Positions 44,731 to 54,800 of a stretch of DNA of 64,000 bases are shown piece by piece (position 1 is the stretch's first letter; the number at the start of each line of letters is the position of its first letter). A program made the position numbers and the translations under genes. The notes beneath the pieces are model-generated. The model saw only the letters and a list, made by a program, of their open reading frames with translations. It was not told the DNA's origin and ran no database searches. Origin of the DNA: Arsukibacterium indicum (GTDB lineage Bacteria > Pseudomonadota > Gammaproteobacteria > Enterobacterales > Alteromonadaceae); the NCBI RefSeq assembly GCF_019100565.1, contig NZ_JAHRID010000001.1, forward strand, positions 434,001-498,000, written 5' to 3'.

Positions 44731-45174
44731 TTATTTAATTCGCTTAATGTCGTGCGTTAATTTCAAAAGGTGCTTCGGCCATATCTGGCTTATGCCGGCC
44801 AGTGGCCAGATGTGAGTTGCACCGCCGATAAGTTCGCTGCAGTGCCAGGCTGCTAAGTCATCCCAGGCCCGGCCGATCAAAATGCCTTTAATGGCTTTTT
44901 TGTCGTAAAGCGCACCTTTCTTGTCGTACATAAACCGGTATGCCTCAGCTAAATCGCGGCAGTAAATCCAGCCGGTTATTACCTGGTCGTAGCGGTTTAA
45001 AAAGTCATGCCATGGGGTTTCAACTACACCTATGCCACCCACTGCCTCAAGCACCGTTCTGCCGGGTGTTGGGCTGCCAATGTGCGACCACCAGCAAACT
45101 GTCTTTGCCTGAATGATTAAGCTAATAGCCCTGGTATTGCTGCGCCCATAGATAACCGGCAGTTGATCGGCCAT
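44731..45174 (-). CDS. Phage permuted papain-like (YiiX/NlpC-type) protein
   Basis: 147 residues. A His-containing strand WWSHIGSPTPGR comes first and a Cys helix AWHCSELIGGA comes late, the order of circularly permuted papain-like (YiiX/YaeF-group) hydrolases, which is the reverse of classical NlpC/P60. In lambda the comparable tail position holds gpK, a peptidoglycan-cleaving peptidase. It may thus be the tail-tip wall hydrolase. It starts with ATG at 45174; activity is inferred from two motifs. Confidence 0.62.
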   Translation of the reverse strand: MADQLPVIYGRSNTRAISLIIQAKTVCWWSHIGSPTPGRTVLEAVGGIGVVETPWHDFLNRYDQVITGWIYCRDLAEAYRFMYDKKGALYDKKAIKGILIGRAWDDLAAWHCSELIGGATHIWPLAGISQIWPKHLLKLTHDIKRIK

Positions 45175-45194
45175 GGCATGCCCCGTTGATAACG

Positions 45195-45572
45195 TTACGC
45201 CTGGTTAGCGGCCGTAATTTTGGTGGTGGTGGCTTTAACGGTGAAGCTGCGCGTTGGGCTGGCTTCGCCAGTAAAGTTACGTGGGGCGCTTGGTACTATG
45301 TAACCGAGGTAGGTGGTATCTTCAAACAAGCCAATAAACTGCACGTTCTGGTTGTTTGTAAGGTGCAGATCAAAAACCACATCAGCATTTAACAGGGCTT
45401 CTGATACACCTTCATTATCAACACCGGCGTTAAACACCGCAGCTTGGCGGGCATAGGGTGCATCTGAAAGCTCGGTGCCAGCAGCAGTATCACCAACGCC
45501 GGGGTTAGTTGAAAACAGTGCCAGCGTGTTTGCGGCGTTTATTGCGCGTGATTTACCTGCGTTATTTAGCAT
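45195..45572 (-). CDS. Phage tail fibre-like protein (Gp80-type)
   Basis: 125 residues. The N-terminus LNNAGKSRAINAANTLALFSTNPG and the central AVFNAGVDNEGVSEALLNADVVFDL fit a small structural protein family in phage tail modules (Gp80-like). Beta-rich. It begins just after an intrinsic terminator with AGGAGC as ribosome site, so its expression depends on read-through or antitermination. Confidence 0.62.
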   Translation of the reverse strand: MLNNAGKSRAINAANTLALFSTNPGVGDTAAGTELSDAPYARQAAVFNAGVDNEGVSEALLNADVVFDLHLTNNQNVQFIGLFEDTTYLGYIVPSAPRNFTGEASPTRSFTVKATTTKITAANQA

Positions 45573-45587
45573 GGGTGTTGCTCCTGA

Positions 45588-45617
45588 AAATAAAAAAGGC
45601 CATCGATTGATGGCCTT
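45588..45617 (-). terminator. Intrinsic terminator inside the tail operon
   Basis: A perfect 9-bp stem AAGGCCATC/GATGGCCTT (45596-45604 with 45609-45617), 4-base loop and a long U run on the - strand, between the 74-residue protein gene and the Gp80-like gene. Confidence 0.9.
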
Positions 45618-45646
45618 GGTTTGGTATTTAATGGTTTGCGTTGTGG

Positions 45647-45871
45647 TTAAATTTCTATTTCGCTGTAAGGCAAGTTTGCTGCCTGGCCGATAATTCGCCC
45701 GCCCTCTATGTAAGCCTGGCTTGTTACGGCTACGTCTTGGCCCAGTACGTTTATAAAAGCGCCACTTAACAGCTGCACGGTACTGGTACCGTCGGCGTTG
45801 TGACTGGTAACTGTTGCAACTGTGCGCTGCGGGCCTGTGGTAATACTGAGTAAACGCCGGTAATTATTCAT
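45647..45871 (-). CDS. Small hypothetical phage tail protein
   Basis: 74 residues, not recognised. Sequence ATVTSHNADGTSTVQLLSGAFINVLGQDV resembles small OB-like or spike-type beta domains found next to hub genes. It overlaps the hub gene by eight bases and ends before an intrinsic terminator. Confidence 0.6.
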   Translation of the reverse strand: MNNYRRLLSITTGPQRTVATVTSHNADGTSTVQLLSGAFINVLGQDVAVTSQAYIEGGRIIGQAANLPYSEIEI

Positions 45872-47657
45872 AGCTTCGCAGCATCCCTACGTTTTGGCGC
45901 ACGGTTAGTTTGCCATCCGGGCTGCGCTGGGCGCTTATTTGCAGGCTGTCGACCAGCGCTTTAAATACATTGGTTTGCCAGGTAACACCGAGTATTAACC
46001 CGGGCTGGCATGGCGGTAGCAAATCCATTATTGGCAGCACCAGTGTAATTGAGTCTTTATTTCCGGACTCAGCCAGTTCAGCTGTGCCGCGCTGGCGGGC
46101 TGCTAATTCAGCGGTGATCAGTGCTTCAACTACTTCTGGCGCCAGCTTATCGCCGGCGGTACCGGTTCGCCGAACGCCTACTGAATTTCCTTGCTGTTCG
46201 CCCCGCACAATAATTTTATTAAATAGCGGCGATTTTGCCGGCTGGCTGCTGTATTGCAGTATTACATCGTCGTGCACTGCAATATCTGGCGTAGCGCTGT
46301 CTATTGCCCAGGGTGTTACCGGCCATAGCGGTGCTATGTATAGCGTTTTGGTGGCGCCGTCGGTGTAGATCATAGCGCCAACGGCGGCAGCAATTTGGGC
46401 TATGGCTTCAATGGGTGTTTTATTCTGGTAGCTAAACACGCCGGCTGGCACATTGAACTGCGCCGGGCCATAGTCAAGCGACCAGCCAGAGGCACCTAAT
46501 TCATCGGTTACCAGTGCTGCAATACCTTTTGCTGTGGCGTTACTGTAAGAACGCGGGGCGGCATTGGGCGCAGCTAACTCTGCTATGTTGCTGCGGCCGG
46601 TAACGGTATAAGTGTTTTTACCGAAGCGACTGCTTACGCTGGCATCTTCTGCGAGGCCAAAAAATTCATAGCCGTTAATAACCAGCTTAAATTCCTGCGG
46701 GCCTGGGGCAAACAGCAGATCCTTATCGCCTTTACTGCCACATACCAAACTAATATTGGCGCCCCACTGGCTGCGGCTTATGCCATAGCTGGCGCTAATT
46801 ATATTTACTTCCTGATTATCACTTACGCGATAGCAGCGTAACGCTGGCTGCATAATGTAGCTCCTGCGCCGGGGCGGCGTTATCGGTTTGGTTATGTCGA
46901 TTGTGGGTAGGTCTGGCATTGGCCAGATAAGCCCGCCGCCATTGTCCAGCACACAAATAATCGGGTTGTTAGCATTGCTAAAGCGCAGCGTAACCGGCCC
47001 GCTGGTGTTCTCGCCTGGGTTGTAAAACCGCAGGGTTATTTTGCCACGGGTTGGCCGGGCGTCGTTGCTGCAAATATAGCTTGGTGGCCTGGGGCCATAG
47101 GGCAGCGTGTAGCCCCGGATCAGGTCGGGCTTGTAGTTGTAAAATACATCAATAAACTGCTCTGTTATTGCAGTGTGCCGCCAGTGCTGGGCGGTTTGCA
47201 TTGCGTAAAGCGGCAGTGTTGGCAACCAGGTTGTTTGCAGCTGCTGGCTTACAATGGGCCAGTTTTCCCAGCTGGTTTCAGCTTGCGTTATAAGCAGCTG
47301 GTAGCCACCCCAGTTAACCGATAAGTGTTGATCCACAATCGGCCAGTTACTGGACCAATCAACCCCAGCTTGCTGAGTAACCAGCCGGGGCGAGCTTTGC
47401 CACGTTGAGTAAACCAGCTTTATGGTTACCGGGTTAGAGGACCAACGCACGTTTACAGCTTTAGTAATATCGCCACTGGCCCAGCTGGTTTTGAACGCCC
47501 GATTAATTAAACCTGCCCTGCGGCTATAAGGTGCCGAAAACGCCATTATAAGGTTCGGTTCCAGAATAACAGCCGGCGGTGCAATGCCAAACCTCAGTAT
47601 TACCGGGCTGGTTGTATTATATGCCCGGTACTGAAACCTGAGTGTTATTGCTGTCAT
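45864..47657 (-). CDS. Phage tail hub-like protein with N-terminal Trp repeats
   Basis: 597 residues. The C-terminal half (about 280-590) resembles tail-tip hub / late-control gpD-type proteins: LVINGYEFFGLAEDASVSSRFG, YTVTGRSNIAEL, FSYQNKTPIEAIAQIAAAVGAMIY and NKIIVRGEQQGNSVGV. The N-terminal part (about 55-165) has eight short units of 14-15 residues, each with a Trp at the same place (SW, RW, TW, DW, NW, SW, TW, HW). It should form the central tail-tip complex. The repeat part is unrecognised. Confidence 0.72.
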   Translation of the reverse strand: MTAITLRFQYRAYNTTSPVILRFGIAPPAVILEPNLIMAFSAPYSRRAGLINRAFKTSWASGDITKAVNVRWSSNPVTIKLVYSTWQSSPRLVTQQAGVDWSSNWPIVDQHLSVNWGGYQLLITQAETSWENWPIVSQQLQTTWLPTLPLYAMQTAQHWRHTAITEQFIDVFYNYKPDLIRGYTLPYGPRPPSYICSNDARPTRGKITLRFYNPGENTSGPVTLRFSNANNPIICVLDNGGGLIWPMPDLPTIDITKPITPPRRRSYIMQPALRCYRVSDNQEVNIISASYGISRSQWGANISLVCGSKGDKDLLFAPGPQEFKLVINGYEFFGLAEDASVSSRFGKNTYTVTGRSNIAELAAPNAAPRSYSNATAKGIAALVTDELGASGWSLDYGPAQFNVPAGVFSYQNKTPIEAIAQIAAAVGAMIYTDGATKTLYIAPLWPVTPWAIDSATPDIAVHDDVILQYSSQPAKSPLFNKIIVRGEQQGNSVGVRRTGTAGDKLAPEVVEALITAELAARQRGTAELAESGNKDSITLVLPIMDLLPPCQPGLILGVTWQTNVFKALVDSLQISAQRSPDGKLTVRQNVGMLRSYE

Positions 47658-47667
47658 AGTGCTGCAG

Positions 47668-47973
47668 TCATGGATTAAGCGTTACTAAGCGGGCGTCTAC
47701 CAGCTGCGCCTGCACTTTGTCATTGCCAGTGACGTAATGCAGTGGTTCCCCGGCATCGTCGATGATCAGCACCATCAAGTTGTAATCGAAAGTGTATTTA
47801 TACGGCACGATTATTTTAGCCGGGTTGGTTGGTGGTACTACACCATGCCATAGTTGAGTTAAATCACCTCGATCCATCACAGCGTAACGTTCTGCAGCAG
47901 GGTCAAAATCAAGTTCAATCAAACCCTGATTATTTGCTCCCGGGCGGATTTCAGCTACCAGAGAAAGGATCAT
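47668..47973 (-). CDS. Hypothetical phage tail protein
   Basis: 101 residues, not recognised: ILSLVAEIRPGANNQGLIELDFDPAAERYAVMDRG with a beta-rich end. It overlaps the preceding gene by 23 bases and precedes the hub-like gene by 10, so it is part of the tail-tip set. Confidence 0.6.
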   Translation of the reverse strand: MILSLVAEIRPGANNQGLIELDFDPAAERYAVMDRGDLTQLWHGVVPPTNPAKIIVPYKYTFDYNLMVLIIDDAGEPLHYVTGNDKVQAQLVDARLVTLNP

Positions 47974-48979
47974 TCCACTCCCCCAGCTTTATCATTAAAT
48001 GGCATGGGCCTCTATGAGAATTTCTTAAAAGCCAATAATCATCACCATTAATACCTATAATTTTTGGCCATGGTTCTAATCTGTAACCCATAGCAAATGA
48101 ATCGTAAAACCCGGGCAGAACTCCTCTAAATAATGGTGAAACAACACTGTTAGCTAAAACAACGCCATTAATATCTTTGCTACCATCTGCAGTGGAACTG
48201 CTGAGCATAAAAATCATAACATTGACAAGAGCATGCTCACCTAAAGGCTCCCCAGCAAAACCAACGTCACCGCTAGAACCGCCATTAATACCAGAAAGTT
48301 TAATAGTGTAGCTAGAAAAGGCGGCTGCATTGTCTGCATTGTATATTTTTATTAATGACTGAGAGGTGCCGGGTGGTTGAGAACTCCAAAAATCAAGAGT
48401 TTGAGTAAAAGATGATGCATTTGTAGTATCTCCGGCAGATCCGGTTGTGGCAATGGTGATGAATCTACCTGTGTCATTTGGAATTCTTGAAAAGAAATCA
48501 CCAACAAAAATGGTGGGGTTATAATAACTGTTAGCGTTTTCACCCATAGGCGCTGCATTTCGACTAATGAAAAAATAAAATGCGGTAGCTGTACCAATTA
48601 AGGCCCACTTATCCATTCTATTATCACCAGTAGCATTTATAGTGGCAAATGCATGTGTCCAACCTTGCTTTACTAAAGTGCTTATATCAGTCATTGACAC
48701 GGCATGTGTGATACGCATTAAAGCGTGGTTAGCATCCGAGTTATCGTTACTGTAAATCTTTGTGTAACCTCCACTCCCGCCTGCCGCAACATTATTGCGG
48801 AATGCCGCCGCCTGATTTACAGGATCATAAAATGGCCGGGTCCACCCCAGTGGCAACTGGGTACCATAACCGTCTACCAAACATTTAGTTAAGATATTAA
48901 TTATTTCACTTGGTTTACCGTCTACCAACTGCGGCGCACCCGGATCATCCCATCTAAATACTGTTACTGGCTGTGCCAT
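47951..48979 (-). CDS. Hypothetical phage tail protein
   Basis: 342 residues, not recognised. It begins VTVFRWDDPGAPQLVDGKPSEIINILTKCLVDGYG and is rich in Gly, Asn and aromatic residues, with beta-structure expected (KWALIGTATAFYFFISRN). It is co-transcribed with its neighbours between the 804-residue protein and the hub-like protein. A structural tail-tip role is likely from position only. Confidence 0.65.
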   Translation of the reverse strand: MAQPVTVFRWDDPGAPQLVDGKPSEIINILTKCLVDGYGTQLPLGWTRPFYDPVNQAAAFRNNVAAGGSGGYTKIYSNDNSDANHALMRITHAVSMTDISTLVKQGWTHAFATINATGDNRMDKWALIGTATAFYFFISRNAAPMGENANSYYNPTIFVGDFFSRIPNDTGRFITIATTGSAGDTTNASSFTQTLDFWSSQPPGTSQSLIKIYNADNAAAFSSYTIKLSGINGGSSGDVGFAGEPLGEHALVNVMIFMLSSSTADGSKDINGVVLANSVVSPLFRGVLPGFYDSFAMGYRLEPWPKIIGINGDDYWLLRNSHRGPCHLMIKLGEWNDPFSGS

Positions 48980-49011
48980 TTATTACTCCTGAATTCTTCA
49001 TGCAGTAAGGG

Positions 49012-51426
49012 TTACTGAGCATTGCCACGGAAGTGCAGCCGGATTGAGTCTTGTTCTATGGCGCTATGGCCAGCAGCAACTGAGCGCAACAATACAGCTG
49101 GCCGGCTGGCCGCTACGGTATTGAAACGAAGCACATTACCTGGTTGCCAACCACCGCCCCAGCCTAATTCCCGAATAATAAAGTAAGGCTGGTTGGTTGC
49201 CGGGTTAATGGGTGCAAAGTCGTTAAGCGTATCGCCAGTGGCAACCTGGCCCACGTTTTCGCCAATGCAGCGGAATGACGTTGTGCCAATAAAATGGATA
49301 GCCCAGCGCTCGTTAATGGCGCTTTGGTTCTCAAGCTCTACTGGGTAACTTATGCTGTTGTAGTTAGCCGTTGCAGGGTTGCCCTGTATGCTGTCGATAA
49401 AACTGCCGTTCCATGTTTCCTGGTCAAAGCTATTGGTTACCCGTGCCTGTAAATCACCAAGCTGCTGCACACTGCTTACTATGCTGCCGGCAACAAAAGT
49501 ACCCTGCAATGGGCTGGCAATTTTTAACTGGTTTTGCTCTACACCTGTAACCAGGGCCAGCTCGCTAAGCGTGTCGATTAACTCAAACGGGGGCGTAAAG
49601 CCACTAACAGCAACAATGGTTACTTCGCCGGTGTCTTTGTCGTATGCGTAGTTTTCATTAAGTGGGTGCCACAGGCTTACGCCTTCGCTGTCGACAATAT
49701 CAATAAAGCTGTTGGGCCGGCGGGCAATAGTTTGTGCCGGGCTTAAACTTGGATACTGCGCATACTGATTATTTGCCACGGCGATAACACCAAATGGCCG
49801 GAAGTAATCAATAGCGCCACCGTTCGGTAGGCGCAGTGGATTAATGCCGTACAGGCTTACTGGCGGCACCAGTTCTACAACTTCATCGATGTTGTACTGC
49901 AGCGTGCTTAGTTTTACTGGTTCTGAAAAACTCAGTGTTACGACGTTACCGACAATAGTACCGCTTACGCTTGTGCCGGTAACATCGCCGGCGGTGTCAC
50001 CACTAGCGGTTAGTAGCCCGCCGCTTACACGCTGAACCGCAATGTAAAAAGTATCTGCCAGCACCTGGTTAAATGGCAATACAAATTCAGCGGTGGTGGC
50101 AGACTCGCCCGCCGCTGCGTCGTTTTCCAGTAATGCGGTGTATTCCAGTTCGCTGTAGCCGTTGTAATAGGTTGGCGTGCCGTCAACCAGATCAATTATT
50201 ACGGCCAGTGTTACTGTAGTGCCTGTTATAGAGCTGGATATTCTTACTTCAAACCGGCTCGGGTCATCCGGATCCTGCTGCAAGGTGTAGCGCTCACTAT
50301 CGGAAGTCCTTAAGGCGCTGCCAGAAATAGTTAGGGGCTGCAGGGTGTAGCCAGCCGGTATTGCATCGGGAAATGTGTAAGCAGAGTAGCGGTTTGTACT
50401 TAAATACAACACCTGTACGTTTGTTCCCGCATCTGGCATGCGGGTTAATGAGAAATCCAGCTGGCCATCGGTAACGCTGGCATTATTAAAGCGCTGGACA
50501 TAGCTTTTCCCGACGGATATATACTGCACTTCAAAGTCGGGGCTTGGAAATGCATCTGGTACTTCCAGGCTATAAGAAACACCAACCGCAGGGATATTTA
50601 CCTGTTTACGTATTAAGCCGCTTTCGGCTTCAAACGGTTTGTTTGCCAGCCGCTCTGTTGCTTCGGTTATTTGCGGTGTAACCCTGCCACCAGTATTAAC
50701 AACTTCTAAGGTAGTTCCTGTCGCATCTGTGGTTAATGTTGTTACTCCGTGGTAAGTAACCCCGGCGCCGGTTGTGACGTCACGCAATACGGTGCAGCGG
50801 GTCTGACCGTTTATTGTGCGGCCGCGACCAGGCGCTGGCAATGGCAGTGGTGGAGCAATAGTTATAGCGGTAGCACCAATATCGGTTACTTTAAAAAAGT
50901 GCTGAAACCTTGGCCAGTTGGCATCTTCGCTTCCGGTATATTCAACGCTGATCACGTAAATGGCGCCAGTACGCAGTGTAATTATGGATTGCTCACCTGC
51001 GTCTGCCGCACCTTGCTGTAAATCCAGTGCGTTTAACTGGTCTTGGCCGGCTATCATTTCCGACATGCCGCGGCGCAGCGTAAGGCTGGCCACTAAGCTG
51101 CTTTCAATGGCGTTTACAATTTCTGCCCGGTCGCTGCCATCGTTAATTGCACTTGATTGCACCAGCATTACGTTTACCAGCGGATCAATCGGGGGCTCGT
51201 TTACCATAAGATGGCCGTCTTGCAGCAGTTCGGTGGTTGCTGTGCTTACTGACGGGTATACTTTTACAATATCAACAGCTGACTGGGCGTGATCAATATC
51301 GCTGATATTACCAAACACTTCATTCAGCTGGCCGTTTAGCACTTCGTTAGCAGTGCGCTGGCCGCCGGCGTCAGCGTTCTGGGTCATGCGTTCAGATTTA
51401 AATATTTTTAAGTCGCTGCGTAGCAT
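49012..51426 (-). CDS. Large phage tail protein of unknown function
   Basis: 804 residues, not recognised. The N-terminal 130 residues are helical (RMTQNADAGGQRTANEVLNGQLNEVFGNISDI); most of the rest looks like beta-sandwich modules with many Thr and Val (for example SYSLEVPDAFPSPDFEVQYISVGKSYVQRF). It follows the 124-residue gene by 11 bases. In siphophages the large genes after the tape measure form the tail tip, so it is probably a distal tail or tip scaffold protein. Confidence 0.68.
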   Translation of the reverse strand: MLRSDLKIFKSERMTQNADAGGQRTANEVLNGQLNEVFGNISDIDHAQSAVDIVKVYPSVSTATTELLQDGHLMVNEPPIDPLVNVMLVQSSAINDGSDRAEIVNAIESSLVASLTLRRGMSEMIAGQDQLNALDLQQGAADAGEQSIITLRTGAIYVISVEYTGSEDANWPRFQHFFKVTDIGATAITIAPPLPLPAPGRGRTINGQTRCTVLRDVTTGAGVTYHGVTTLTTDATGTTLEVVNTGGRVTPQITEATERLANKPFEAESGLIRKQVNIPAVGVSYSLEVPDAFPSPDFEVQYISVGKSYVQRFNNASVTDGQLDFSLTRMPDAGTNVQVLYLSTNRYSAYTFPDAIPAGYTLQPLTISGSALRTSDSERYTLQQDPDDPSRFEVRISSSITGTTVTLAVIIDLVDGTPTYYNGYSELEYTALLENDAAAGESATTAEFVLPFNQVLADTFYIAVQRVSGGLLTASGDTAGDVTGTSVSGTIVGNVVTLSFSEPVKLSTLQYNIDEVVELVPPVSLYGINPLRLPNGGAIDYFRPFGVIAVANNQYAQYPSLSPAQTIARRPNSFIDIVDSEGVSLWHPLNENYAYDKDTGEVTIVAVSGFTPPFELIDTLSELALVTGVEQNQLKIASPLQGTFVAGSIVSSVQQLGDLQARVTNSFDQETWNGSFIDSIQGNPATANYNSISYPVELENQSAINERWAIHFIGTTSFRCIGENVGQVATGDTLNDFAPINPATNQPYFIIRELGWGGGWQPGNVLRFNTVAASRPAVLLRSVAAGHSAIEQDSIRLHFRGNAQ

Positions 51427-51437
51427 GCTGAGCCCTT

Positions 51438-51812
51438 TTAAACAGTAATAAATTTAAGTTGCACGTTAACCATGTTGCTGTTGGCCGTGGGGTAGGTTTC
51501 GCGGCGTAGCGGCTGGGCGCTAACCGGATCTCCGCTTTCGTAATCCCACATAACAGTTTTAACGGTGGTATCTGGCAGTGTTATGCTGAAGCTTTCCAGA
51601 CCTAACCTGGCATGCGCCAGTAATGCATCAACCACCGATTTTTTGATCCAGAAATTGCCGCTATTCAGGGTTATGGGTTCGCCGGCTTGTTGCTGGGCCA
51701 GTTCAATTAACATAGCCCCGCTGCCGACATATTCTTTACTGGCTACAAAGCCGGTGTAGTAGGCGTCGGTGCGCTCAAAATCGTCGGCAACTTCAATGGT
51801 GTCGATGATCAT
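51438..51812 (-). CDS. Hypothetical phage tail protein after tape measure
   Basis: 124 residues, not recognised. ADDFERTDAYYTGFVASKEYVGSG and a beta-rich remainder (ESFSITLPDTTVKTVMWDYES). It overlaps the tape-measure stop by four bases (ATGA), an arrangement in which small distal-tail or M-like minor tail proteins are found in lambda-like phages. Confidence 0.62.
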   Translation of the reverse strand: MIIDTIEVADDFERTDAYYTGFVASKEYVGSGAMLIELAQQQAGEPITLNSGNFWIKKSVVDALLAHARLGLESFSITLPDTTVKTVMWDYESGDPVSAQPLRRETYPTANSNMVNVQLKFITV

Positions 51813-54800
51813 AATGATGTACTCCGGGCGCGTTCTACCTGCGACAAAAAGCGGGTTGCTTCGTTATTTTCCATGTCTGCCCCAAAGCTGTTACCGCCAA
51901 TATCCAGTACCAGGCGCACGGTTTTAACCGGGCCACTGTTGCCGCTTGGTTGGCTACTGCTGTTATTAAGTGCACTGCCAGGGGCAATGCCTGGTGATTC
52001 AGTGGCTGGCCGTGCTATTGGGGCTGTTGACTGGTTAGCGCTCTGCCCGCTGGCTTGCTTTTCGGCTTTAAACTGGTTGGTTTTAATTTGGTATATTTCT
52101 TTAGCCAGCCGTAATGCTTCTTTCGCTGCAGCAACTGATTGCTGATCGCCAGATTCCTGCGCCTGCTTCAGTTTCGCCTGCAGTTCTGCAACTTGTGCTT
52201 CGTACCTGCGCTTCTCTATCGCGGCCTGGTTGTTGTTAAGGCGGTCTATTTCATCTTGCAGGCCCTGCACAGTGCCTTGCAGGCCATCGCGGAAACTAAG
52301 TAAGCGCTGCTCGGCGTCGGTAATAGCACGGCGCAGTGGTTCCAGCTCGTTAGCCCCAAGCCTGCTGAACTGTATGTTCATCTGGTGGCTAATGGCATTA
52401 AGCTGGCGCATGGTTATTGTGCCGCTTTCTACCTGCTCGATGTATTTGCGCATAGTCAGCGTTTCGCTGATTATTTGCTTTTCGCGGGTAAAGGCTTCGT
52501 TGCTGGCCCGGGCCAGCTCTACCCACCACATGCTGGTAACACGCTGGTTAATTCTTATGTAACCGGTAAGCTCGTCCATGCGCTTGTTAAGATCGCCGGT
52601 AGACTTCTCGGTTAAATCAAATTCCGTTTGCAGGGCTTTCTGGGCTTCGGCCAGTAAACTGGTGTACTTTTTGGCTTCGTCGGCATCATCAGATAGGTTC
52701 TGCAATGCAACGGATTGCCGTTCAACAGATTCAGTTGTGTTTTCTACTTGCTGCCCAGTTTGTTGTTGCTGATCACCATGCTGTTCAGTTTGGTCGCCAG
52801 CGCCACCCATTAACCCCTGCAGGGCCTGAATAAGTATTAGCTGGCGGTTTAGCTGCTCGTTGTAATTCGACGCACTGATAGCACCAGCTTCGTATGAATT
52901 AGTTAACCGATCCGCCTCACGCTTTGCTGTTTCTAAGGCTTGCTTAACGGCAAAGTATGTTTTGTTGCTAAGCTCCTGCACTTGTTGCAAGGCCTGCTGT
53001 TGCAGCTGCAGCCTGTTTTGTGCCTCGAGTAAGCCCTCAGTTGCAATCCGTTTTTGCTCAGTGGTAGAGGTACTACTTTCTAAAATGTCCTGATAGCGGC
53101 TAACAGCCAGCAGTGTTTTGTCTATTTCTTTACGCAGCACACTAACACTGCGGCCCTGGGCGTCGGAAAACTCAACAGATAAACCCTGCTTTTTAATCAG
53201 GTCATCAAGTGCCAAGCCCAGACCCAGCTCTGCAGCTTCTAACCGCATTACTTCCGGCACTACGCCTTTGGTGGCTTCGGTTACTTTTAATGATGCTTCA
53301 GCCCACGCGACATAGGCCTGCTCTACTTCGTATGCTGATAACTGACCTGCGTCGGCCGCTTCTTTAATTGCTTCGTATGATGTGCGGGCGGTTTCTTCAA
53401 TACTGCGCAGGCTGTCCAGGGTAACAATGCCAGATGCGGCAATGGCTTGCTGCAGCTTGGCCTGCTGCTCAATACGGGCTTGCTCGCGCTGGGTTACATA
53501 GTCGTTGGCAGCGGCCTGTTTGGCGGCGTTATCTACTACGGTTTTAGTAACAGCATTGCTGGATGCGGCAACGGCATTGGTAATGCCATCCCATGCTGTT
53601 TTAATGTCGGCTGCGTCTTGCTCGAACTGCTTAAAATACGCATCAGATACCGCATTAATTGCGCCGGCCTGCTGCGCAAGACTCTCGGCTATGTTATTAG
53701 CGCCCACAAAATCGGCCAGCGTTCCCCACGACTTAAGCATAAGGGAAATAAACTTGGTAAAGGCAGATGCTGTTAAGAACATGGCCGATGAAAGGCCATT
53801 AAACAGAATTTTAATGGTGTTGGTAATAAAACTGATTGTACTGATGAAGCCGCTAATGTTAGCGAGCATGCCGTTTAGGCCTTCGCCGGTAGTTTTAACA
53901 GCAGAGCCGATAAACTCGGCTATTTTATCTGCGGCCGCTTTAAGGGTGCCGTCTGCTGCCATTCGCTCGAACTGCTGGTTAACGGCGTTAAGCTGTTCTT
54001 TCAGCGCGTCCATGGCGCCTGATTGCGAGATCAGCACATAAAAGCGGGTAATATTGTCTCGCAGGTTAGACACCAAACCTGTCATGGTTTGCATGCCCTT
54101 CTGGGCTTGCCCCTCTGCAGCCCGGCCAATTTCGTCTATCAGCTGTTTCATTACATCGCGGCCCAGCTGGCCAGCGCTGCTTAATTTCTGCAGTTCAGAG
54201 GTATTTTTGCCGGTTACGTTTTCCAGCAACTGCCAAACAGGCACGCCACGTTCAATTAACTGCAGTATTTCTTCGCCCTGCAGCTTTTGCTTTGCCCACG
54301 CCTGGCCAAGCGCTAAAGATATGCCTCTTACCCGTTCGTAGCCGCCACCCAGTTTTTCAGACTGATCGATAATGGCCTGCATGGTTCCGTCCATCGGATC
54401 CAGACCAAAGTTCTTAAGCCTTACAAAAGACTCGGTAACCTCGGTTAGCTGCAGCGGGGTTTTCCTGGCAAATTCTTCAATCCAGGCGCTGGCCTGCTCG
54501 CCGGCCTCGATGCTGCCCATTACGCCAGTTAACTGAATTTTCAAACGGTCGAACTGATCGCCCGCAGTAAATATGTCGGTAATGGCGGTTTTAATACCCT
54601 GCAAGCCAACATAAGCACCAGCAAATGCCAGTAGCCGGCTGGTTAATCCGCCAAGCGACGAGCCGAAAGCGCCGGTAGATTTAGTGGCGTTGTTTAGTTC
54701 AGCGCGTAATTGTGCAAGGCGGCTGCGCTTAGCCAGCAGTTGTTCTGTGCTTTGCTTAACCTCGTTTTGCAGGCGGTTTTGTTCAGAAGCCAGGTTGCGG

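Noticed and set aside
53505..54041. 178-residue open frame on the + strand within the tape-measure gene
   Set aside because: It is antisense to a well-supported 1129-residue protein, is rich in Ser/Cys/Leu as expected for a complement-strand shadow, and has no recognisable motif.
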